Below the pieces are notes generated by a model. That model made no database searches, had not been told where the DNA came from, and saw nothing but the letters and a program-made list of their open reading frames with translations. From positions 1 to 11,826 of the forward strand of contig CAMLIA010000140.1 of the NCBI GenBank assembly GCA_946479905.1: a stretch of 11,826 nt of DNA, in the 5' to 3' direction. The translations under genes were made by a program, and so were the position numbers. Of the stretch, positions 6,172-11,826 are shown in pieces. This DNA comes from an uncultured Frankiales bacterium (lineage in GTDB: Bacteria > Actinomycetota > Actinomycetes > Mycobacteriales > SCTD01). How positions within the stretch are numbered: position 1 is the stretch's first letter; every line of letters starts with the position of its first letter.

Positions 6172-7173
6172 TTAGGCCTCGATGTCCTCGGAGGACCAGC
6201 GTGGCATGACCTCGGGATATCCGCACGGGGGCGCGCTCACGTCGTCGAGCGCGCGCCGCACCGGCTCCGGGAGCACCAGCGACTCGGTGGCCAGCGAGGC
6301 CTGCAGCTGGGCGCTCGTGCGAGCCCCGACGATCGGGGCGGTGACCCCGGGTCGGTCGCGGACCCAGGCCAGCGCGACGGCGACGGGGGAGACGCCGAGA
6401 CCGTCGGCGGCCGTGAGCACCGCGTCGACGACCGAGCCGGCCGCCTCGGTGAGGAACGGCTGCATCCACGCCTGGAAGTGCCGCGACGCGCCCCGGCTGT
6501 CGCCCGGCACGCCGTTGCGGTACTTGCCGGTCAGCACGCCCCGACCGAGCGGGGACCACGGCAGCAGCCCCACGCCCTGCGCCATCGCCCCGGGCACGAC
6601 CTCGCGCTCGACGCCGCGCTGCAGCAGGGAGTACTCCACCTGGTTGCTGACGATCTGCGCCCGGCCGGGGACCGCCTTCTGCCACGCGGTGACCGCGCCC
6701 TGCTGCCAGCCGCTGTAGTTCGACACCCCCGCGTACCGCACCCGCCCCGAGGACACGGCGGTGTCCAGGGCCGACATCGCCTCCTCCCAGGGAGTGACGA
6801 CGTCCCACGCGTGCAGCTGCCAGAGGTCGATCCAGTCGGTCTGCAACCGCTTCAACGACGCGTCGAGCGCCGTGAGCAGGTGACCTCGGGAGGTCCCTCG
6901 ACCCATCGGCCCCGGGCCCATCACACCGTGCGCCTTGGTCGCCAGCACGATCTCCTCGCGCGGCACGACGTCCTTGAGCAGCCGCCCGACGACCCGCTCG
7001 CTCTCGCCGTCGACGTACACGTTCGCAGTGTCGAGCAGGGTGCCGCCGGCCTCCCGGAAGGCGATCAGCTGGGCGGCGGCGTCGTCCTCGTCGGTGTCCC
7101 GTCCCCACGTCATGGTCCCGAGGCCGAGGCGGCTGACGACGAGGCCGCTGCGGCCCAGGTGACGCTGCTTCAC
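6172..7173 (-). CDS. Aldo/keto reductase
   Basis: A 333-residue NADPH-dependent oxidoreductase of the aldo/keto reductase superfamily with the (beta/alpha)8 barrel pattern. The catalytic tetrad is complete: D48 and Y53 in LLDTANVYVDG, K80 in VLATKAHG, and H121 in LWQLHAWD. GVSNYSGWQ and SNQVEYSLL are the usual mid-barrel segments, and PIVGARTSAQL near the C-terminus is the cofactor phosphate-binding loop. The opening MKQRHLGRSGLVVSRLGLG is typical of the YajO/Tas-like group; the substrate cannot be inferred. The start is GTG 7173 without Shine-Dalgarno but with TAGCGT exactly 7 bases upstream, so it is probably leaderless. It is divergent from the F420 oxidoreductase gene, the start codons being only 47 bases apart. 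Confidence 0.93.
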   Translation of the reverse strand: MKQRHLGRSGLVVSRLGLGTMTWGRDTDEDDAAAQLIAFREAGGTLLDTANVYVDGESERVVGRLLKDVVPREEIVLATKAHGVMGPGPMGRGTSRGHLLTALDASLKRLQTDWIDLWQLHAWDVVTPWEEAMSALDTAVSSGRVRYAGVSNYSGWQQGAVTAWQKAVPGRAQIVSNQVEYSLLQRGVEREVVPGAMAQGVGLLPWSPLGRGVLTGKYRNGVPGDSRGASRHFQAWMQPFLTEAAGSVVDAVLTAADGLGVSPVAVALAWVRDRPGVTAPIVGARTSAQLQASLATESLVLPEPVRRALDDVSAPPCGYPEVMPRWSSEDIEA

Positions 7174-7177
7174 CCGC

Positions 7178-7193
7178 CGGACGCTACCGTCCG
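7178..7193. promoter_or_regulatory. Divergent promoter core with perfect 6-4-6 inverted repeat
   Basis: CGGACG-CTAC-CGTCCG is a perfect inverted repeat. Within it lie a minus-strand TAGCGT (7181-7186), 7 bases before the reductase GTG, and a plus-strand TACCGT (7185-7190), 30 bases before the F420 oxidoreductase GTG. Both fit TANNNT and share two base pairs, so the two promoters probably cannot be used at the same moment. A protein bound to the repeat would block both. Confidence 0.5.
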
Positions 7194-7220
7194 ACCGACG
7201 CGGACCTTGGGAGGCAGACG

Positions 7221-8270
7221 GTGAAGCTCGGGCTCAACATGGGCTACTGGGGCATGGGCAACGACGCGGCCAACCTCGAGCTGGCCAAGGAGGGCGACGT
7301 CCTCGGCTACAGCGTCGCCTGGGTCGCCGAGGCGTACGGCTCCGACGCGGCGACGATCCTGTCCTGGGTCGCCGCCCAGACGTCCCGGATCGACATCGGC
7401 TCCGCGATCTTCCAGATCCCCGGCCGGACCCCCGCCAACTGCGCGATGACCGCAGCGACGCTCGACAGCCTCTCGGGCGGCCGGTTCCGGCTCGGCCTCG
7501 GCGTCAGCGGGCCGCAGGTCAGCGAGGGCTGGCACGGCGTGCGCTTCGACAAGCCGCTGGAGCGGACCCGCGAGTACGTCGACATCGTCAACATGGCGCT
7601 GCGCCGCGAGCGGGTGAAGTACGCCGGCAAGCACTACGTCCTCCCGCTCCCCGACGGGCCGGGCAAGGCCCTGCAGCTGACCGTCCACCCGGTCCGCGAC
7701 CACATCCCGACCTACCTCGCCGCTGTCGGCCCGAAGAACCTCGAGCTCACCGGCGAGCTGTTCGACGGCTGGCTGGCCATCTTCTTCAGCCCCGAGCACG
7801 CGAAGGAGTCGCTCGCCCACATCGAGACCGGCCGGGCGAAGGTCGGCAAGACGATGGAGGGCTTCGACGTCGTGCCGTCGATGCCGATCATCGTCGGCGA
7901 CGACCAGCACGCCTGCGCCGACACCATCCGGTGGTACGCCGCGCTCTACATCGGCGGGATGGGGTCCCGCGAGAAGAACTTCTACAACCAGCTCGCCGTG
8001 CGGATGGGGTACGAGGACGCCGCCAAGGAGGTCCAGGACCTCTACCTCGACAAGAAGTACGACGAGGCGGCCGCCGCCGTGCCCTTCGAGTTCCTGGAGC
8101 AGACCGCGCTGCTCGGCACCAAGGAGCAGATCGCCGAGAAGATGCAGCGGCTCGCCGCGGCCGGTGTGACAACGCTGACCATCACCCCGGGCGGGAACGG
8201 CATCGACGAGCAGAAGGCCACCCTGCGGACGGCCGTCGAGGCCCTCGAGCTCTCGGGAGTCGGCAGCTGA
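7221..8270 (+). CDS. LLM-class F420-dependent oxidoreductase (Rv3520c-like)
   Basis: A 349-residue luciferase-like monooxygenase-fold protein. The opening MKLGLNMGYWGMG, then YSVAWVAEAYGSDAATILSW, IDIGSAIFQIPGRTPANCAM (58-77), GRFRLGLGVSGPQVSEGWHG and PTYLAAVGPKNLELTGE are typical of the F420-dependent actinobacterial branch, and I recognise the Rv3520c-type group. Such enzymes transfer hydride between coenzyme F420 and an organic substrate; the substrate is unknown here. GTG 7221 has GGGAGG (7209-7214) 6 bases ahead, so unlike its divergent neighbour this gene has a leader. Its stop overlaps the next gene as CTGA, and GGGAG inside its last codons serves as that gene's ribosome site, so the two are translationally coupled. 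Confidence 0.93.
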   Translation: MKLGLNMGYWGMGNDAANLELAKEGDVLGYSVAWVAEAYGSDAATILSWVAAQTSRIDIGSAIFQIPGRTPANCAMTAATLDSLSGGRFRLGLGVSGPQVSEGWHGVRFDKPLERTREYVDIVNMALRRERVKYAGKHYVLPLPDGPGKALQLTVHPVRDHIPTYLAAVGPKNLELTGELFDGWLAIFFSPEHAKESLAHIETGRAKVGKTMEGFDVVPSMPIIVGDDQHACADTIRWYAALYIGGMGSREKNFYNQLAVRMGYEDAAKEVQDLYLDKKYDEAAAAVPFEFLEQTALLGTKEQIAEKMQRLAAAGVTTLTITPGGNGIDEQKATLRTAVEALELSGVGS

Positions 8271-8983
8271 AGCACTGGCACGCAGGCGTTCTCGGCCTGG
8301 TGCAAGGTGTCGCGGAGGTCGTCCCGGTCTCCTCGTCCGCGCAGCTGCACCTGCTGCCCTGGCTGTGGGGCTGGCCGGCCGCCGACGACCGCACGACCTT
8401 CGCCGCGGGCCTGCACGCCGGCTCCTCGCTCGGGATCGCGCTCGCCCTGCGTCCCTCGCCGGCCGAGGTCCTGCGCGTGCTGCCCGCCAGCCTCCCCGCG
8501 GCGGTGATCGGTCTCGCCGCGCAGGACGCGGTGGAGCGCAGGCTCGGCCGGCCGGGCCCGACAGCCGTGCTGCTGGCGGCCGTGGGCGTGGCCCTGGCGC
8601 GGGTCGACCGGGTGCCCGGCACCCGGGCCGCCGGGACCGTCGACATCGCCCTCGCGGGAGCGGCACAGGTCGCCGCGCTCGTGCCGGGCGTCTCCCGCTC
8701 CGGCGCGACCCTGCTGGCGCTCCGTTCCCGGCGGGTGCGGCGGGAGGACGCGCTCCGCACCTCGCTGGTGATGTCGCTGCCGGTGACCGCAGGGGCCGCG
8801 GCCCTCACGGCGGTCCGCTCACGTCGTACCCCTGCCCTGGTCCCGACCCTGCTGGCGGGCGGCGCGTCCTACGTCACGGCCCGGCGGGTGGTGGGATCGT
8901 CCACGCTGTACACAGGATCGGCCGCCTACCGTCTTGCCCTCGCGGCGGCCGTCGCCGTGCGTCTGCGTCAGGAGAAGCCGTGA
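8267..8983 (+). CDS. UppP/BacA-like undecaprenyl-diphosphatase paralog, apparent CTG start
   Basis: A 238-residue hydrophobic protein of the BacA/UppP family, which removes a phosphate from undecaprenyl pyrophosphate at the membrane. It has the first motif Q13-G-V-A-E17 (family form Glu/Gln-x3-Glu), PVSSSAQLHL (20-29) and PGVSRSGAT (140-148) with the key Arg144. The residue equal to the conserved active-site His is Gln26; a His sits two places later (H28). The start is unusual: no ATG, GTG or TTG lies in frame at a suitable place. CTG 8267, with GGGAG (8255-8259) 7 bases ahead and a CTGA overlap with the upstream stop, makes it align to the next UppP without gaps through the first motifs. GTG 8300 would remove residues before the motif. 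It is about 35 residues shorter than canonical UppP. It may be a partly altered or non-catalytic paralog. Confidence 0.88.
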   Translation: MKHWHAGVLGLVQGVAEVVPVSSSAQLHLLPWLWGWPAADDRTTFAAGLHAGSSLGIALALRPSPAEVLRVLPASLPAAVIGLAAQDAVERRLGRPGPTAVLLAAVGVALARVDRVPGTRAAGTVDIALAGAAQVAALVPGVSRSGATLLALRSRRVRREDALRTSLVMSLPVTAGAAALTAVRSRRTPALVPTLLAGGASYVTARRVVGSSTLYTGSAAYRLALAAAVAVRLRQEKP

Positions 8984-9804
8984 ACGTCGCCCAGGCCGTG
9001 ATCCTCGGGGTCGTGGAGGGGCTCACCGAGTTCCTGCCGGTGTCGAGCACGGGCCACCTGCTCATCGCCGAGCACCTGCTGGGCCTGCCGATGAAGACGC
9101 AGCAGGAGAAGGACTCGCTGATCGGCTTCACCGCCGTCATCCAGACCGGCGCCATCCTCGCGGCGCTGCTGTTCTTCCTGCGCGAGATCGTCACCGTCAT
9201 CCGTGACTTCGCCGGGGGAGTGGTGTCGGCGTCGAAGCGCGGCACGCAGCAGTTCCGCTACGCGCTGGCGGTCGGGATCGGCTGCCTGCCGATCATCGTC
9301 GTGGGCTTCGCGGGCAAGGACGTCATCAAGAGCGTCGACGAGCACCTCGTCGCCGTCGCCATCGGCCTGATCGCGTTCTCCGCCGTCTTCGTGTGGGCCG
9401 AGCGGGCAGCGACGCAGTCCCGCGGCAAGGAGTCGCTCACCCCGCTCGACGGGCTGCTCATCGGGCTGGCCCAGTGCGTCGCGCTGGTCCCCGGCGTCTC
9501 CCGGTCCGGCGCCACCATCTCGGGCGGCCTGCTGCGCGGGGTGGACCGCGTCACGGCGACCAGGTTCTCCTTCCTGCTCGGCATCCCCGCCCTGTTCGGC
9601 GCCGGCGTCCTGGGGCTCAAGGACGCGACGAACAACACGACGGGTACGACGGCGACGGCGATCGCGACCGCGGTGTCGTTCGTCGTGGGCTACGCCTCGA
9701 TCGCCTTCCTGCTGCGGTTCGTGGCGTCGCACCGGATCACGGCGTTCGTGCCCTACCGGCTGCTCGTGGGTGTCGGCGTGCTGATCGGTGTCGCGGTCTC
9801 CTGA
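8980..9804 (+). CDS. uppP: Undecaprenyl-diphosphatase UppP (BacA)
   Basis: A 274-residue, normal-length multi-pass membrane enzyme that converts undecaprenyl pyrophosphate to the monophosphate, recycling the lipid carrier of peptidoglycan and wall polymers; high levels give bacitracin resistance in other bacteria. All expected parts are present: E13-G-L-T-E17, P20-V-S-S-T-G-H26, and P171-G-V-S-R-S-G-A-T179 with Arg175. Hydrophobic helices lie at about 52-68, 95-110, 123-140, 158-171, 198-213, 227-247 and 258-273. GTG 8980 overlaps the preceding stop as GTGA, with GGAG (8971-8974) 5 bases ahead, so translation is coupled to the paralog. An earlier start would run through the paralog in another frame and is rejected. 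Confidence 0.96.
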   Translation: MNVAQAVILGVVEGLTEFLPVSSTGHLLIAEHLLGLPMKTQQEKDSLIGFTAVIQTGAILAALLFFLREIVTVIRDFAGGVVSASKRGTQQFRYALAVGIGCLPIIVVGFAGKDVIKSVDEHLVAVAIGLIAFSAVFVWAERAATQSRGKESLTPLDGLLIGLAQCVALVPGVSRSGATISGGLLRGVDRVTATRFSFLLGIPALFGAGVLGLKDATNNTTGTTATAIATAVSFVVGYASIAFLLRFVASHRITAFVPYRLLVGVGVLIGVAVS

Positions 9805-9820
9805 GTGCCAGACTCCGCGC

Positions 9821-10831
9821 GTGACCACTGAGCTGACCTGTCGCGCGACGAACGGCACCTCGTGCCGCGCGCACACGCGTGCCTACCTCGACGGGGAGCT
9901 GGTGGCCGAGGGCTTCGACGTCGAGCACGTCAGCGAGCACCTCGACGCGGGCAACGTCGTCTGGCTCGACCTCGAGCGCCCGACGATCGAGGACCTCCGC
10001 GTGATCACCGAGGAGCTCTCGCTGCACATCCTCGCCGTGGAGGACGCGGTCGCCGAGCACCAGCGGCCGAAGCTCGACACCTACGAGGAGCACCTGTTCC
10101 TGTCGGCCCTGGTGGCCCGCCTCGACGAGCACGCCGTCCTCACGCTGCACGAGATCGACGCGTTCGTCACCGACAACGCCCTGGTGACGGTGCGCAAGAG
10201 CGACAGCATCGGCGTCGAGCAGCTCGTCGAGCGGTGGGACGCGACCCGCAAGAACGCCGCCTCCGGCGTCTCGTTCCTGCTGCACGGGCTGCTCGACCTC
10301 ATCGTCGACGGGCACTTCACGACCGTTCAGGAGCTCGACGAGCAGCTCGACGCGCTGGAGGACGTGCTCTTCGACGAGCAGCCCCGGTCGCGCGAGCTGC
10401 AGCGCCGCTCCTTCGAGGTCCGCAAGTCGCTGGTGCTGCTGCGCAGGGCGGTGCTCCCGATGCGCGAGGTCGTGAACTCCTTGCTGCGCAGGGATCTCGG
10501 CGTGGTGGACGACCGGATGCAGCCCTACTACCAGGACGTCTACGACCACGTGCTGCGCGCGACGGAGTGGACGGAGTCGCTGCGGGACCTGGTCTCCACG
10601 ATCCTGGAGACCAACCTGACCCTGCAGGGGAACCGGCTCAACGAGGTGATGCGCACCCTCACGTCCTGGGCCGCGCTGCTGGCCGTCACGACGGCCGTCA
10701 CCGGCTTCTACGGCCAGAACGTGCCCTATCCCGGCTTCGGCAAGGAGTGGGGGTTCGTGCTGTCGGTGGTCGTCCTGCTGGGGCTGACCGGCGGGCTGTA
10801 CCTCTTCCTGAAGAAGCGCGGCTGGTTGTGA
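9821..10831 (+). CDS. corA: CorA-family divalent cation transporter
   Basis: A 336-residue protein with a long cytoplasmic N-terminal domain, a charged coiled helix (about 165-275) and two C-terminal membrane helices (about 281-297 and 311-329) ending in the basic KKRGWL, the standard CorA layout. It would form a pentameric Mg2+ channel-like carrier. The signature loop after the first helix reads Y297-G-Q-N300-V-P-Y-P-G: the usual Gly-Met-Asn is Gly-Gln-Asn. Mg2+ is still the most likely ion, but Co2+, Ni2+ or Zn2+ is possible. GTG 9821 begins 17 bases after the uppP stop without Shine-Dalgarno; CAGACT ends 6 bases before it, a weak leaderless -10. GTG 9788 would add 11 residues overlapping uppP and is less likely. 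Confidence 0.94.
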   Translation: MTTELTCRATNGTSCRAHTRAYLDGELVAEGFDVEHVSEHLDAGNVVWLDLERPTIEDLRVITEELSLHILAVEDAVAEHQRPKLDTYEEHLFLSALVARLDEHAVLTLHEIDAFVTDNALVTVRKSDSIGVEQLVERWDATRKNAASGVSFLLHGLLDLIVDGHFTTVQELDEQLDALEDVLFDEQPRSRELQRRSFEVRKSLVLLRRAVLPMREVVNSLLRRDLGVVDDRMQPYYQDVYDHVLRATEWTESLRDLVSTILETNLTLQGNRLNEVMRTLTSWAALLAVTTAVTGFYGQNVPYPGFGKEWGFVLSVVVLLGLTGGLYLFLKKRGWL

Positions 10832-11469
10832 GCAGGGGCGAGTCGCGCTGGCCGGCGGCCACGGCCGTCCTGGGCGCCCTCGCCGCGCAGCTGCTGCTGT
10901 CGCCCGACCTGCTCCCCGGCCCTGCCTGGCTGCTGCCGGGGGTGGAGGGGCTGCTGCTCGCCGGCCTCGTCGCGGCCGACCCCAACCGGCTGACCGCGGA
11001 GTCGCGGGACCTGCGACTGCCCTCTCTCGGTCTGCTCGTGCTCATCGCCGTCGCCAACGCCTGGGCGCTGGTGCGGCTCATCGACCTGCTGGTCAACGGC
11101 GGCGGCAACGGCAGGGCCGTGCTGGGCGCCGCCGCGGGCGTGTGGCTCACGAACGTCGTCGTGTTCGCCCTCGCCTACTGGGAGACCGACCGCGGCGGGC
11201 CGCTCGGCCGGGCCGGAGCGCGCGCCGCCCCGGCGTACCCCGACCTCTGGTTCCCCCAGGACGGCGACGCCCGAGACGCGACCCCGCCGGGCTGGCACCC
11301 GGCGTTCGTCGACTACCTGTTCGTGTCGGTGACCGCCTCGACCGCGTTCAGCCCGACCGACACCATGCCGCTGACCTCCCGGGCGAAGCTGCTGATGGGC
11401 GGCCAGGGGCTGGTCTCGCTGGTCACCATCGGCCTCGTCGCCGCCCGCGCCGTCAACATCCTCGCGTGA
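10828..11469 (+). CDS. Multi-pass membrane protein of unknown function
   Basis: A 213-residue integral membrane protein with about five hydrophobic segments: 10-28, 33-50, 65-88, 98-118 and 187-210. Between the fourth and fifth is a cytosolic or external loop with PAYPDLWFPQDGD and then FVDYLFVSVTASTAFSPTDT (160-179), followed by MPLTSRAKLLM. I recall this Ser/Thr-rich block from uncharacterised actinobacterial membrane proteins; its spacing before a final helix faintly recalls ion-channel pore segments, which is speculation. GTG 10828 overlaps the CorA stop as GTGA, so the two are co-translated and a linked role in ion handling is reasonable. No obvious Shine-Dalgarno is present, as expected for re-initiation at an overlap. 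Confidence 0.85.
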   Translation: MSRGESRWPAATAVLGALAAQLLLSPDLLPGPAWLLPGVEGLLLAGLVAADPNRLTAESRDLRLPSLGLLVLIAVANAWALVRLIDLLVNGGGNGRAVLGAAAGVWLTNVVVFALAYWETDRGGPLGRAGARAAPAYPDLWFPQDGDARDATPPGWHPAFVDYLFVSVTASTAFSPTDTMPLTSRAKLLMGGQGLVSLVTIGLVAARAVNILA

Positions 11470-11477
11470 CCGGCGGT

Positions 11478-11483
11478 TAGGGT
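11478..11483 (+). promoter_or_regulatory. Leaderless -10 (TAGGGT) for the histidine phosphatase gene
   Basis: TAGGGT fits TANNNT and ends 6 bases before ATG 11490, in a 20-base gap without Shine-Dalgarno. It would start transcription at or next to the start codon, giving this gene its own promoter apart from the corA operon. Confidence 0.5.
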
Positions 11484-11489
11484 CACGGG

Positions 11490-11826
11490 ATGACGACCGT
11501 GGTGCTGGTACGACACGGGCTCACGCACCTGACCGGGCCGGTGCTCGCCGGCTGGACACCGGGCCTGCACCTCGACGAGCGGGGTCAGCAGCAGGCCGCT
11601 GCCGTCGCGGAGCGGCTGCGCCCCGTGACCTTCGACGCCCTCGTCAGCAGCCCGCTGGACCGGTGCCTGGACACCACCGCCGCGATCGCCGAGGGCCGGG
11701 CGCTGGAGATCACGCAGGACGAGCGGATCGGCGAGTGCCGCTACGGCGACTGGACGGGCAAACCGCTCAAGGAGCTCGCGAAGGACCCGCTGTGGAAGGT
11801 GGTGCAGCAGCACCCCAGCGCCGCCG
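11490..11826 (+). CDS. Histidine phosphatase / phosphoglycerate-mutase-like protein (MSMEG_4193 type), partial
   Basis: The first 112 residues of a histidine phosphatase superfamily protein; the window ends before its stop. VVLVRHGLT (4-12) holds the catalytic R8-H9-G10, VSSPLDRC (52-59) the second phosphate-binding Arg58, and DERIGECRYGDWTGKPLKEL (77-96) the acid Glu82. The last block plus DPLWKVVQQHPSA is characteristic of the actinobacterial MSMEG_4193 group, annotated as putative phosphomutase/phosphatase with no proven substrate. In M. tuberculosis the corresponding gene (Rv2135c) sits beside uppP (Rv2136c), matching the neighbourhood here. ATG 11490 starts exactly at the conserved beta strand and has a leaderless-type -10 in front. 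Confidence 0.92.
   Translation, partial: MTTVVLVRHGLTHLTGPVLAGWTPGLHLDERGQQQAAAVAERLRPVTFDALVSSPLDRCLDTTAAIAEGRALEITQDERIGECRYGDWTGKPLKELAKDPLWKVVQQHPSAA

Noticed and set aside
9862..10827. Plus-strand frame through corA joined to the downstream membrane protein
   Set aside because: The part inside corA is low-complexity Arg/Ala text; the real gene begins at the GTGA overlap at 10828.
1..11826. CRISPR array, insertion sequence or integrase
   Set aside because: No regularly spaced repeats, transposase or recombinase motifs were seen on either strand; the only tandem repeat is the two-copy palindromic element at 5840-5951.

Overview
The window is high-GC DNA with frequent GTG starts, 4-base stop/start overlaps and -10-like hexamers placed directly before start codons. 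This, together with an F420-dependent LLM oxidoreductase, a DUF5703 protein and an MSMEG_4193-type phosphatase, points to an actinobacterium. A Nocardioidaceae-like or related lineage is possible, but the genus cannot be fixed from the sequence alone.

Layout. The left part (1 to about 4350) looks accessory: loosely spaced, unrelated plus-strand genes. They are a secreted four-cysteine protein (78-596), a GlcD/D-2-hydroxyglutarate-dehydrogenase-type FAD oxidase (736-2115), a cytoplasmic serine hydrolase of the beta-lactamase fold (2320-3408), debris of an MNT-HEPN toxin-antitoxin pair (about 3411-3622), a 400-base stretch without a recognisable gene, and a small cupin (3997-4338). A minus-strand tRNA-Leu(GAG) at 4368-4452 separates this from the right part.

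The right part (4521 to the end) is tightly packed and looks like conserved actinobacterial core. An M20 metallopeptidase (+) converges on an aldo/keto reductase and DUF5703 pair (-). The reductase shares a very compact divergent promoter with a plus-strand run: LLM F420 oxidoreductase, a UppP-like paralog, and canonical UppP, all translationally coupled by 4-base overlaps. Then follow CorA, an overlapping membrane protein, and the start of an MSMEG_4193-type histidine phosphatase cut off by the window end. UppP recycles undecaprenyl pyrophosphate for cell-wall synthesis; CorA moves divalent metal. In mycobacteria uppP also neighbours this phosphatase (Rv2136c/Rv2135c), so DUF3090, SCO1664-type and mshC genes may lie beyond the right edge.

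Most notable points: (i) the first UppP paralog has no ATG/GTG/TTG at a sensible place, but a CTG with a well-placed Shine-Dalgarno makes it align without gaps to its neighbour from residue 1; (ii) that paralog has Gln where canonical UppP has the conserved active-site His; (iii) two 62-base-spaced copies of a palindromic element lie between the convergent genes; (iv) a perfect 6-4-6 inverted repeat covers two overlapping divergent -10 elements; (v) a decayed MNT-HEPN module still keeps its GTGA junction; (vi) a perfect 16-base palindrome lies ahead of the serine hydrolase. I found no CRISPR array, intact mobile element or clearly new multi-gene system.
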